Source: Pseudomonas pseudonitroreducens (GTDB taxonomy: Bacteria; Pseudomonadota; Gammaproteobacteria; Pseudomonadales; Pseudomonadaceae). From it: DNA of 64,000 bases. This document shows positions 27,491-36,029 of the stretch, in pieces. Numbering within the stretch: position 1 is the first letter of the stretch; every line of letters begins with the position of its first letter. Where the stretch lies: NCBI RefSeq assembly GCF_021603645.1, contig NZ_BQHJ01000017.1:98918-162917 (forward strand), given 5' to 3'. Both the position numbers and the translations under genes were made by a program. The notes under the pieces are model-generated. The model saw nothing but the letters and a program-made list of their open reading frames with translations. It had not been told where the DNA came from and made no database searches.

Positions 27491-28309
27491 CTACTCGATT
27501 TCGAAGAGGCCATGGCGGATCGGCCCGACCTGCAGGCGCTGGCGTACGTCGTCGTCGATGCGCGGGTCGTCCGGCTGGTAGAGCTTCACCTGGCGGTAGG
27601 CGCTGATCCGGTTGATCTCCTGGCCCAGGTATTCCCAGACCACACGGGTGCAGGCCGGGGTGCGCCGGTCGCCGCTGGAGACACCGGTCTTCAGCCCGTT
27701 CAGGCGGGTGATACGGCTCTTGAAGCTGGGAATGAGGATGGTCTGGCTCATCTCGTTGACGGTGAGCGACTCGTAGTCCATCAGGAACAGCCGGTCCTGC
27801 AGCTGGAAGGCCGCGCCCAGGTAGCGGCAGCGCACCCAGTCCTCGGCCTGCACATCGGTGCTGCTGGAACGCTCCTGGCGTTCCTGGCGCTCGAAGAGGA
27901 AATTGCCGTCCTGCTCATACAGGTGCACCAGCGACAGCAGGATCGATCCCGGCACCGACATGCAGTTGGAATACTCGAAGTAGTAGCCGCAATAGCGCGA
28001 CAGGTTACCCGCGTGGTCGCGCAACGGCTGGAGCATTTCCAGCAGCGGGTCATTGCGCTGCACATTGGCCGGCGAAGTGCCGCGCGCGCCGATCAGCCGG
28101 GCGAACTGCTCAGGCGGCAGTTGCAACTCGTAGTCCTCGACGCCGAAGAAATCGCCGATGCGCTTGAGGTTGTATGCGGTGGGCTGGCTCTGTCCGCCGA
28201 GGTACTTGTTGAACTGCGCACGGTTGATCGAAAGCTTGCGGCAAACCTCCGAAATAGAGCGGTAATGGGCGCACAGCAGCTTGAGGTTGGGGCCAAGGTT
28301 TTCGGACAT
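27491..28309 (-). CDS. HTH (XRE-like) regulator divergent from alanine symporter
   Basis: The 272-residue product starts at 28309 (MSENLGPNLKLLC). The N-terminal 70 residues form an XRE/lambda-type helix-turn-helix (SISEVCRKLSINRAQFNKYLGGQSQPTAYNLKRIGDFFGV). The larger C-terminal part (about 85-272) is a sensor-like domain I do not recognise, rich in Arg and aromatic residues. It has no membrane segments. It is transcribed away from the Na+/alanine symporter gene 168 bp off. An inverted repeat sits just upstream of its own start, so autoregulation and control of the symporter are likely guesses. Confidence 0.82.
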   Translation of the reverse strand: MSENLGPNLKLLCAHYRSISEVCRKLSINRAQFNKYLGGQSQPTAYNLKRIGDFFGVEDYELQLPPEQFARLIGARGTSPANVQRNDPLLEMLQPLRDHAGNLSRYCGYYFEYSNCMSVPGSILLSLVHLYEQDGNFLFERQERQERSSSTDVQAEDWVRCRYLGAAFQLQDRLFLMDYESLTVNEMSQTILIPSFKSRITRLNGLKTGVSSGDRRTPACTRVVWEYLGQEINRISAYRQVKLYQPDDPRIDDDVRQRLQVGPIRHGLFEIE

Positions 28310-28334
28310 CAGTGCCAGGTCCAGGTGATGCGAC

Positions 28335-28363
28335 TGACGCCATAATAGCGCCAAGTGGCGTCA
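28335..28363. promoter_or_regulatory. Inverted repeat, candidate operator of the HTH regulator
   Basis: TGACGCCA (28335-28342) and TGGCGTCA (28356-28363) form a perfect 8-bp inverted repeat with a 13-bp spacer, 26 bp upstream of the regulator's start codon. The spacer holds one more GCGCCA half-site. Position and symmetry suit an autoregulatory operator. Confidence 0.5.
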
Positions 28364-28477
28364 ATTCGTAGCAAGCCGCGAAATTGTTTCAGGAGGCTTC
28401 GGGCGCAACCATGCGCCCCTAGTGAGCGGACCAGCCCCAGGTCCGTGCTCCCACAATAACAATCGAGGCCCCAGCAC

Positions 28478-29920
28478 ATGCTCGACGCGATCAACGATTT
28501 CCTCTCCGGGAAAGTCCTCATCGTCCTCATCGTAGGACTCGGCGCGTATTTCACCATCCGCTCCCGGTTCGTCCAGTTCCGTCACTTCGGCCACATGTTC
28601 GGTGTGTTCAAGGAGTCGATTCGTGGCCAGTCGGGCCAGCTGAGCTCGTTCCAGGCCCTGATGCTGTCCCTAGCCGGTCGCGTGGGCGCCGGTAACATCG
28701 CCGGTGTCGGCATCGCCGTGACCCTCGGTGGTCCGGGCGCCGTGTTCTGGATGTGGGTCACCGCGCTGGTGGGCATGTCCAGCAGCTTCTTCGAGTGCAC
28801 CCTGGCCCAGGTCTACAAGCGCAGCGACGGCAACGGCCTGTACCGCGGCGGCCCGGCCTACTACATCCAGCACGGCCTGAAGCTGCGCTGGATGGCCATG
28901 ACCTTTGCGGTCCTGCTGCTGGTCACCTACGGCTTCGCCTTCAACGGCCTGCAAGCCTTCACCGTGACCCACTCGCTGCAGAATGCCTTCGACATCCCGG
29001 TGCTGTACTCGGGCATCGCCCTGGCCGTGCTGCTGGCCATCGTGTTCTTCGGCGGCATCCAGCGCATCGCCGCGGTCTCCGATCTGCTGGTGCCGGTGAA
29101 GACCCTGGCCTACATCGCCGTGACCCTGTACGTGATCGTCACCCAGATCGAACTGGTGCCGGGCATGCTGAGCACCATCGTGAAGAGCGCCTTCGGCCTG
29201 GAACCGGCCTTCGCCGGCCTGCTCGGCAGTGCCATCGTGATGGGCGTGAAGCGTGGCGTGTTCGCCAACGAAGCGGGCCTGGGCAGTGCGCCGAACGTGG
29301 CCGCAGTCGCCGCCGTGCGTCACCCGGCGTCGCAGGGTGTGGTCCAGGCGTTCAGCGTGTTCCTCGACACCTTCGTCATCTGCACCTGCACCGCGCTGCT
29401 GATCCTGCTCTCGGGCTTCTACACTCCGGGCTTCGAAGGCGACGGCATCACCCTGACGCAGAACTCGCTGGCCGCCGTGGTCGGTGACTGGGGGCGAATC
29501 TTCGTCAGCGTCGCGCTGTCGCTGTTCGTGTTCACCTGCATCACCTACAACTACTACCTCGGCGAGAACGCCCTGCAGTTCATCGTCGGCCGCAGCCGCT
29601 CTGCGCTGATCGCCTTCCGCATCCTGGTGCTGGGCCTGATCCTCTGGGGCTCGATGCAGAACCTGGGCACCGTGTTCGCCTTCGCCGACATCACCATGAC
29701 CTGCCTGGCCTTCGTCAACCTGGTGGCCCTGGCGATGCTGATCAAGACTGGCCTGCGCGTAATGCGCGACTACGACGAGCAGCGCCGCGCCGGCATCGAG
29801 CGCCCGGTGTTCGACGCCAGCAAGTTCGCCGACCTGGATATCGACCACGACGCCTGGCGCGACGCGCACAAGATCAACGCCACCGCTCCGGCCCACGGCA
29901 GCCTGCCGGCCCAGGGCTGA
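28478..29920 (+). CDS. Sodium:alanine/glycine symporter (AGCS family)
   Basis: A 480-residue inner-membrane carrier of the AGCS (AlsT/DagA) family with about 11 hydrophobic helices. The family signature is visible in SLAGRVGAGNIAGVGIAVTLGGPGAVFWMW (about 65-95) and in FANEAGLGSAPNVAA (about 262-276). It should import alanine or glycine with sodium. The next gene downstream on the same strand is an asparaginase, but a strong terminator separates them. The adjacent divergent regulator may control it. Confidence 0.92.
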   Translation: MLDAINDFLSGKVLIVLIVGLGAYFTIRSRFVQFRHFGHMFGVFKESIRGQSGQLSSFQALMLSLAGRVGAGNIAGVGIAVTLGGPGAVFWMWVTALVGMSSSFFECTLAQVYKRSDGNGLYRGGPAYYIQHGLKLRWMAMTFAVLLLVTYGFAFNGLQAFTVTHSLQNAFDIPVLYSGIALAVLLAIVFFGGIQRIAAVSDLLVPVKTLAYIAVTLYVIVTQIELVPGMLSTIVKSAFGLEPAFAGLLGSAIVMGVKRGVFANEAGLGSAPNVAAVAAVRHPASQGVVQAFSVFLDTFVICTCTALLILLSGFYTPGFEGDGITLTQNSLAAVVGDWGRIFVSVALSLFVFTCITYNYYLGENALQFIVGRSRSALIAFRILVLGLILWGSMQNLGTVFAFADITMTCLAFVNLVALAMLIKTGLRVMRDYDEQRRAGIERPVFDASKFADLDIDHDAWRDAHKINATAPAHGSLPAQG

Positions 29921-29946
29921 TCCTGCCTCGGACCAAGGTCTGACAA

Positions 29947-29974
29947 GCGAGGCCGGGACTTCTCCCGGCCTCGC
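29947..29974 (+). terminator. Terminator after the alanine symporter
   Basis: A 12-bp perfect stem (GCGAGGCCGGGA with its complement) around a CTTC loop, followed by GGTTTATCC. The stem is strong and the U-tract is weak. Confidence 0.75.
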
Positions 29975-30010
29975 GGTTTATCCTGTGAACTTTCCTACAA
30001 GAGCACTGGC

Positions 30011-31006
30011 ATGCGTCGCGTGAAGAATCTCTTCGTCCTCTATACCGGCGGCACCATCGGCATGCTGCAGACCGCCGAAGGCCTGGCGCCGGCAGGCGGT
30101 TTCGAAGCGCGCATGCGCGAGCAACTGCAAGGGCACCAGGAGATATGCCTGGATTGGTCCTTCGCCGAACTGCGCCCGCTGCTCGATAGCGCCAACATGA
30201 CCCAGGCCAACTGGCTGGCCATGCGCGACGCCATCGTCAATGCGGTGGAGCAGGGCGGTCATGACGGTGTGCTGGTGCTGCACGGCACCGACACCCTGGC
30301 CTACAGCGCCGCCGCGCTGTCGTTCCTGCTGCTGGGTCTGGGCGTCCCCGTGGTGTTCAGCGGCTCCATGCAGCCGATGGGCGCGCCGGGCAGCGATGCG
30401 CCGGCGAACCTGTTGGGCGCGCTGAAGGCACTGGAGTCCGGCGTCGAGCCGGGCGTCTGGTTGTACTTCAATGGCGAACTGATGCATGGCGCGCGCGTCA
30501 CCAAGCTGCGCAGCGAGGCCTTCGATGCCTTCGCGGTACTGCCACGCGAGCGCAAGGGTGAGCGTGCGGCGCTGCTTCCTGGCGAACTGGATTACCGCCA
30601 GCCGCGCCAACCGGTGAACCTCGCGGTGCTGCCGCTGTTCCCCGGCCTGCGTGCCGAACACCTGCGCGCGTTGCTGGGCAGTGGCGTACAGGCGCTGTTG
30701 CTGGAGTGCTACGGCAGTGGCACCGGTCCGTCGGATAATGAGGAATTGCTGGCGGTATTGCGTGAGGCGCATGCCCGTGGCGTGGTGTTGCCCGCCATCA
30801 GCCAGTGTCCGCAAGGCCACGTGGCGTTCGACGTCTATGCCGCGGGCAGCCGCCTGCGCGATGCCGGATTGGTGTCGGGAGGGGGAATGACCCGCGAAGC
30901 CGCGCTGGGCAAGCTGTTCAGCCTGATCGGCAGTGGTCTGGCGCAAGACGAGGTGGAACGCCTGTTCGCCCTCGACCTGTGCGGCGAGCGCGTCGACACC
31001 GAGTAA
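30011..31006 (+). CDS. L-asparaginase, type I-like
   Basis: A 331-residue cytoplasmic asparaginase. Both catalytic-threonine motifs are present: YTGGTIGM (residues 11-18) and HGTDTLAYSA (about 90-99), as is the SGSMQPMGAPGSDAPANL segment that follows in the family. There is no signal peptide, and the length fits the cytoplasmic AnsA-like enzymes, which hydrolyse L-asparagine to aspartate and ammonia. Periplasmic type II enzymes have a leader. The gene is convergent with the response-regulator gene, with a GC-rich hairpin in the 15-bp gap. Confidence 0.92.
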   Translation: MRRVKNLFVLYTGGTIGMLQTAEGLAPAGGFEARMREQLQGHQEICLDWSFAELRPLLDSANMTQANWLAMRDAIVNAVEQGGHDGVLVLHGTDTLAYSAAALSFLLLGLGVPVVFSGSMQPMGAPGSDAPANLLGALKALESGVEPGVWLYFNGELMHGARVTKLRSEAFDAFAVLPRERKGERAALLPGELDYRQPRQPVNLAVLPLFPGLRAEHLRALLGSGVQALLLECYGSGTGPSDNEELLAVLREAHARGVVLPAISQCPQGHVAFDVYAAGSRLRDAGLVSGGGMTREAALGKLFSLIGSGLAQDEVERLFALDLCGERVDTE

Positions 31007-31012
31007 AGGAAG

Positions 31013-31031
31013 GCGCCCCGTTCAGGGGCGC
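31013..31031. terminator. Hairpin between convergent asparaginase and regulator genes
   Basis: GCGCCCC and GGGGCGC arms around GTTCA. It overlaps the last codons of the regulator gene and lacks a U-tract, so termination is only possible, not clear. Confidence 0.4.
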
Positions 31032-31648
31032 GATTCTTCCAGCGGCACGTTGAGCACTTCGCGCACCAGCATGGCGATGCTGCTCACGCCCATCTTTTCC
31101 TTGATCTTGGTGCGGTGCACATCGACCGTCTTGACGCTGATATTCAGCTCGCGGGCGATGACCTTGCTGGCCTTGCCGTCCACCACCATCATCAGGATTT
31201 CCCGCTCCCGCCCGGTCAAAAGGTCCAGCTTGTGCTGCAGGACCTGCTTCTGCTCCTGCCCGGCATGCACCTGCACTGCGCTTTTCAGCGCCGCCTGGAT
31301 GCGATCGAGCATCTGCTGCGGGTTGTAGGGCTTCTCGACGAAATCCAGCGCGCCGTTCTTCATCGCCTTCACCGACATCGGGATATCGCCGTGGGCGGTG
31401 ACGAAGATGGTCGGCAGGGCGATGCCCTTGTCGTTGAGCATCTCCTGCAGCTGGAAGCCGCTGGTCTCGGGCATGCGCACGTCGAGCACCAGACAGGCGG
31501 GAAGCTTGGGGTCGTATTCGCGCAGGAACTCCTCGGCGCCGCCGTAGCACAGCGATTCGATGCTGACCGATTCGAGCAGCCAGGCGAGGGAGGTGCGCAG
31601 GTCCTTGTCGTCGTCGACGATGTAGACCACGGGTTTTCTAGCATCCAT
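31022..31648 (-). CDS. FixJ-type two-component response regulator
   Basis: A 208-residue response regulator. The receiver domain (about 6-120) has the acidic pair DDD near 12-14, the phospho-acceptor Asp in LVLDVRMPE (near 57), Thr in VTAHGD and Lys in VEKPY. A LuxR-type helix-turn-helix follows (REREILMMVVDGKASKVIARELNISVKTVDVHRTKIKEKM). This is the FixJ/TodT/StyR type. No histidine kinase gene is adjacent, so it is an orphan here. It diverges from the flavin reductase/catA unit 265 bp away, which makes control of aromatic catabolism a fair guess. Confidence 0.9.
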   Translation of the reverse strand: MDARKPVVYIVDDDKDLRTSLAWLLESVSIESLCYGGAEEFLREYDPKLPACLVLDVRMPETSGFQLQEMLNDKGIALPTIFVTAHGDIPMSVKAMKNGALDFVEKPYNPQQMLDRIQAALKSAVQVHAGQEQKQVLQHKLDLLTGREREILMMVVDGKASKVIARELNISVKTVDVHRTKIKEKMGVSSIAMLVREVLNVPLEESRP

Positions 31649-31913
31649 CAGGCGTTGCCACTTTCTTTTTTATCGTTGTAGAGCTGCACGTAGGCCGCGT
31701 ACGCCGGGCTTTGGCCCGGTCGCCGCAATGGCATGCCCCGGAGCATACCCATAGTCGGCGATGCTGACGATAAAGAAACCACCTACATGACTAGCGGCCA
31801 CCACCCTCTGGCGTGGTAATCGTCTGAATGTTTCGCACCCTGGCGCTGCCCTACGCTGGCCCCATACAAGAAAGGCCGGGCGTGCCGGCCACTCCAGCAC
31901 AAGGGGCGACGAC

Positions 31914-32435
31914 ATGGCCAACACCCTCAGCCAGACCCAGATCGATTTCCGCAACGCCATGGCGCAACTGCCGGCGGCGGTGAACATCATTACCACCAAT
32001 GGCCCGGAAGGCCGCTGCGGCATCACCGCCAGCGCGGTCTGCTCGGTCACCGACTCGCCACCCACCGTGCTGGTCTGCGTCAACCGCGGCAGCGCCACCC
32101 ACGACGTGTTCCGCAGCAACGGCCACCTGTGCGTCAACGTGCTCTGTGGTGAGCAGGAAGAGCTGGCCAAGCACTTCGCCGGGATGACCAAGGTGTCCAT
32201 GGAAGAACGCTTCGCCTGGGATCTCTGGGACGACGGCTACGCCGGCCTGCCAGTACTGCGCCAGGCGCTGGTCAGCCTGGAAGGGCGGATCAGCGACTGC
32301 AAGGAAGTCGGCTCGCACACCGTGATGTTCGTCGAGCTGGAAAAGGTCGCGGTGCGCGAGCGCCAGGACAGCCTGGTGTACTTCAACCGCGTGTTCCATC
32401 GCGTCGACCGCGAGGCCGTGCGCTGCGCGAGCTGA
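31914..32435 (+). CDS. Flavin reductase (HpaC-like)
   Basis: A 173-residue flavin reductase-like FMN-binding protein (HpaC/RutF group). It has the typical start FRNAMAQLPAAVNIITTNGPEGRCGITASAVCSVTDSPPTVLVCVN and the late SHTVMFVELEKV. Such proteins supply reduced flavin, by NAD(P)H, to a two-component monooxygenase. No oxygenase component is adjacent; the next gene, 46 bases on, is catechol 1,2-dioxygenase. The pair suggests a hydroxylase elsewhere produces catechol, or the reductase keeps the dioxygenase pathway supplied in another way. Confidence 0.88.
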   Translation: MANTLSQTQIDFRNAMAQLPAAVNIITTNGPEGRCGITASAVCSVTDSPPTVLVCVNRGSATHDVFRSNGHLCVNVLCGEQEELAKHFAGMTKVSMEERFAWDLWDDGYAGLPVLRQALVSLEGRISDCKEVGSHTVMFVELEKVAVRERQDSLVYFNRVFHRVDREAVRCAS

Positions 32436-32481
32436 CCCCCTGCGGTTTTCGAGATCAATAACAAGAACGAGGTGATTCAGC

Positions 32482-33414
32482 ATGACCGTGAAGATTTCCC
32501 AGACTGCCGATATCCAGAGCTTCTTCGAAGAGGCCAGCGGCGCCCTGAACGATGCCGGCAACCCGCGGGTGAAGAGCCTGGTCCTGCGCATCCTGCAGGA
32601 CACCGCCAGGCTTATCGAGGACATGAACGTCACCCCGGACGAGTTCTGGAAAGCCGTGGACTACCTCAACCGGCTCGGTGCTCGCCAGGAAGCCGGCCTG
32701 GTGGTCGCCGGCCTGGGCATCGAGCACTACCTCGACCTGCTGCTGGACGCCCAGGACGCTGCCGTCGGCATCGAAGGCGGCACCCCGCGCACCATCGAAG
32801 GCCCGCTGTACGTGGCCGGTGCGCCGCTGTCCGAAGGCGAGGCGCGGATGGATGACGGAAAAGACGCGGGCACCGTGATGTTCCTCTCCGGCCGCGTGTT
32901 CGACCTCGACGGCAAGCCGCTGGCCGGTGCCGTGGTCGACCTCTGGCACGCCAACACCAAGGGCACCTACTCCTACTTCGACAGCACCCAGTCCGAGCAC
33001 AACCTGCGCCGGCGCATCGTCACCGACGCCGAAGGCCGCTACCAGGCCCGCAGCATCGTCCCCAGCGGCTATGGCTGCCCGCCGGACGGCCCGACCCAGG
33101 AGCTGCTCAACCAGCTCGGCCGTCACGGCCAGCGCCCGGCGCACATCCACTTCTTCATCTCCGCGCCGGGGCATCGCCACCTGACCACGCAGATCAACCT
33201 GGCCGGCGACCAGTACCTGTGGGACGACTTTGCCTACGCCACCCGTGACGGGCTGATCGGCGAGGTGCGTTTCGTCGAGGACGCAGCCGCCGCCCAGGCA
33301 CGCGGAGTGGAAGGGCGCTTCGCCGAGATCGAGTTCGATTTCCAGTTGCAGCAGGCGGTCAGTGCCGACGCGGAAGACCGCAGCAATCGTCCTCGCGCCT
33401 TGCAGGAAGCCTGA
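32482..33414 (+). CDS. catA: Catechol 1,2-dioxygenase
   Basis: A 310-residue intradiol dioxygenase that opens catechol to cis,cis-muconate with non-haem Fe(III). The four iron ligands are visible at the expected places: Tyr163 in GTYSYFD, Tyr197 in PSGYGCPPDGP, His221 and His223 in RPAHIHFF. The N-terminal helical dimerisation domain (about 1-100) is intact, and the length is that of CatA. AACGAGGTGA precedes the start. No catB, catC or catR is adjacent, unlike the classical ben/cat cluster, so this may be a second copy paired with a flavin reductase. Confidence 0.94.
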   Translation: MTVKISQTADIQSFFEEASGALNDAGNPRVKSLVLRILQDTARLIEDMNVTPDEFWKAVDYLNRLGARQEAGLVVAGLGIEHYLDLLLDAQDAAVGIEGGTPRTIEGPLYVAGAPLSEGEARMDDGKDAGTVMFLSGRVFDLDGKPLAGAVVDLWHANTKGTYSYFDSTQSEHNLRRRIVTDAEGRYQARSIVPSGYGCPPDGPTQELLNQLGRHGQRPAHIHFFISAPGHRHLTTQINLAGDQYLWDDFAYATRDGLIGEVRFVEDAAAAQARGVEGRFAEIEFDFQLQQAVSADAEDRSNRPRALQEA

Positions 33415-34019
33415 TTCTCCATCTGCTCTGACCCTGCCGATGACCTCGCCGTAGGATGGCGTGGAGCGCAGCGATACCCATCAATCCGTGCACCGGCAGC
33501 ATGGGTATCGCTGCGCTCCACCCACCCTACCCAGCTCGCTGCTCATCTCGGTGTGGCCGGCGAGCAATCGCGGACGGAGTCCGCTCCTACGCCCCCGGAA
33601 CCTTTCTCGCCAGGCGTGTAGGAGCGGACTTCGTCCGCGATGGCTTTCCATCCATGCCGAAGCATCAGAGGCGTGCGGTTCGCGAGCAAGGACTGGGCGT
33701 CCCCTCGGTCCTGCAAGGGACTCCAGTGATTACCGGCAGAGCCCGGCCTTGCTGGCAACCCGCCGTAGGATGGCGTGGAGCGCAGCGATACCCATCGATC
33801 CATGCACCGACCGCATGGGTATCGCTGCGCTCCACCCATCCTACCCAGCTCGCTGCTGACCTTGATGTGGCCGGGGAGCAATCGCGGACGGAGTCCGCTC
33901 CTACGCCCCCGGAGCCTTTCTCGCAAGGTGCGTAGGAGCGGACTCCGTCCGCGATGGTTTTCCATCCATGCCGATGCACCGGCGCGTGCGATTCGCGAGC
34001 AGGCTCGCTCTTGCCCGCT
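33415..34019. repeat. Tandemly duplicated 314-bp repeat unit with nested palindromes
   Basis: No gene is visible. Bases from about 33448 to 33690 recur at about 33762 to 34005, an offset of 314 bp, with roughly one difference per ten bases. Each unit starts with an 80-bp palindrome (33451-33530 and 33765-33844) whose arms carry GTGGAGCGCAGCGATACCCA. Each then has a GCGGACGGAGTCCGCTCC REP pair and ends in a partial GCGAGCA-type REP. Confidence 0.88.
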
Positions 34020-36029
34020 TTAGCCCCGACGCTCCCGATGCATCAGCCAGAGGAAGTACGGGCAACCGATGAACGCCGCCAGCAAGCCCGCCGAAACCGG
34101 CCAGGGATAGGCGATGTTGCGCCCCAGCCAATCCGCCACCACCATGATCAAGGCACCGGCCAGCGCGCTCAGCAGCAATTGCGGCGCGGCGCGGCGTACG
34201 CCGAGGTGGCGGGCGATGTGCGGGCCGATCAGGCCGACGAAGCTCAGTGGGCCGACGATGATGGTCGCGGTGGCGGTCAGCACGGCGGCGGTCAGCAGGA
34301 TTGCCAGGTGACTCCCGCGCAACCGCAAGCCCAGCGCGGTGGCGGTGCCGTTGCCGAGGGTCAGCAGGTCCAGCGGGCGGGCCAGCAACAGGCTCACCCC
34401 GATCATTGCCGCACCGACGGCCAGCCCGGTGCTCGCGGACGTCACATCCACCTGATAGGTCGAGCCGGTCATCCAGCTCATCATCGCGGTCATGCGCGGG
34501 TCGCCACTGGCCAGTAGCAGCGTGCTCAACGAATGCAGCAGGGTGGTCAGGCACACGCCGGTGAGCAGCAGGCGCTCGGCATTGAAGGTCTTGCGCCAGG
34601 CAAACCACAGCAGCAGGCCGAGCGTCAGCAGTGCGCCAATGCTGGCGGCCGGCACCATGTAGGTCTGCGGCTGCGGCATCACCAGGAACAGCACCAGCAC
34701 GGCGATGGCCGCGCCGGATGTGGCGCCAAGGACTTCCGGGCTGGCCATGGGATTGCCGGTCAGGCGCTGCACCAGCAGGCCGGCGACGGCCAGCATGGCG
34801 CCGGCGGCGAGCGAGCCGAGCACGCGGGGTACGCGCCATTGTGCGATGGCGTCGCTGAGGCCGGCGTCGCCCCAGTGCCAGCCGTTGGCGCCCACCGCGA
34901 AGTAGATCGCCGGCAGGGTCAGCAAGGCGAGCAGGACGGTCATGCCGATGATCAGCCGCCAAGGATGTTGCCGTTGCGGCTGGGCCGGCGCCGGTCGCGG
35001 GATGATCCCGCCGCTGCGCTGGCGGCTGAGCAGCCACAGCAGCAGCGGCACGCTGAAGATGCCGGTGAGGATGCCGGCGGGAATCTCCCCGGCGAAGCGC
35101 GATAGTTCGCGGGCGATCTGGTCCACCACGCAAAGGAGCGCGGCGCCCAGCAGCGGCGCCCAGATCAGCCGTTGCTTCAGCGTGCGGGCACCGCACAGCC
35201 GGGCAATGGCGGGAGCGGCAAGACCGACGAAGGCGAGCATGCCCACCGCGCTCGTGACGAAGGCACTCAGCGCCACGGCCACGGCGAGGCCCAGCACGCG
35301 GGTGCGACGCAGGTTGACGCCCACCGCCGCCGCGCCTTCATCCTCCAGGCCCAGGGCTGCCAGCGGGCGCACCATCAGCAGGGCGATGACCATGGCTACC
35401 GCCAGGCGCGGGGCGAGGTACAGCACGCCGTCCCAGCCGCTCTGGTTCAGCGAGCCGGCCTGCCAGAGCAGCAGGTCGATCAGGTAGTCGTGGTTGAACA
35501 GCACCAGCAGCGCGTTGAGCGACACGCAGTAGAGGCTGATGACCATGCCGGCGAGGATGAAACGCAGCGGCGACAGCGTGCGGCCCCAGGCAAAGGCGAA
35601 CAGCAGGGCCGTGGCGAGCGCGGCGCCGGTCAGGGTGACGGCTTCCAGGCCATGCACCAGCAGCGTCGGGGCGAAGATGGTGGCGGCCGACAGCGCCAGG
35701 TTGGCGCCGGCGGAAACACCCAGCGTCACCGGTTCGGCCAGCGGGTTGCGCAGTATCTGCTGGAACAGCGTGCCGGCCAGGGCCAGTGCGGCGCCGGCCA
35801 TCAGGCTCACCGCCAGGCGCGGGAAGAAGCTGAAGTGCAGCAGCACCTGGCGCACGTCGTCCAGGTTCGGCGACCACAAGGCCTGCCACCAGAGTTCGCG
35901 GGGCAGGGCGCCTTGCAGGCCGTGGAAGACCAGCAGGCCCGCGAGGATCGCCAGCACCAGCGTACAGATCGCCGGCCCCAGCGGCAGGCCGTTGCGCGGG
36001 GCTGCGAGGCCCAGGGTCGATTCAGACAT
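34020..36029 (-). CDS. fhuB: FhuB, double-length ferric-hydroxamate permease
   Basis: A 669-residue inner-membrane permease made of two FecCD-type halves (about 1-335 and 350-669), each with about ten helices. Each half carries its own coupling region (NPLAEPVTLGVSAGANLALS and NPMASPEVLGATSGAAIAV). Such a fused permease is the mark of FhuB, which imports ferric hydroxamates with FhuC and FhuD; most other siderophore permeases are two separate proteins. The start overlaps the fhuD stop by 8 bases, so the two are coupled. The ATPase partner is probably the separate gene at 47282-48061. Confidence 0.92.
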   Translation of the reverse strand: MSESTLGLAAPRNGLPLGPAICTLVLAILAGLLVFHGLQGALPRELWWQALWSPNLDDVRQVLLHFSFFPRLAVSLMAGAALALAGTLFQQILRNPLAEPVTLGVSAGANLALSAATIFAPTLLVHGLEAVTLTGAALATALLFAFAWGRTLSPLRFILAGMVISLYCVSLNALLVLFNHDYLIDLLLWQAGSLNQSGWDGVLYLAPRLAVAMVIALLMVRPLAALGLEDEGAAAVGVNLRRTRVLGLAVAVALSAFVTSAVGMLAFVGLAAPAIARLCGARTLKQRLIWAPLLGAALLCVVDQIARELSRFAGEIPAGILTGIFSVPLLLWLLSRQRSGGIIPRPAPAQPQRQHPWRLIIGMTVLLALLTLPAIYFAVGANGWHWGDAGLSDAIAQWRVPRVLGSLAAGAMLAVAGLLVQRLTGNPMASPEVLGATSGAAIAVLVLFLVMPQPQTYMVPAASIGALLTLGLLLWFAWRKTFNAERLLLTGVCLTTLLHSLSTLLLASGDPRMTAMMSWMTGSTYQVDVTSASTGLAVGAAMIGVSLLLARPLDLLTLGNGTATALGLRLRGSHLAILLTAAVLTATATIIVGPLSFVGLIGPHIARHLGVRRAAPQLLLSALAGALIMVVADWLGRNIAYPWPVSAGLLAAFIGCPYFLWLMHRERRG

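Noticed and set aside
33540-34000. Possible CRISPR-like array from evenly recurring short repeats
   Set aside because: The repeats are palindromic REPs in alternating orientation with variable spacing, and there are no cas genes.
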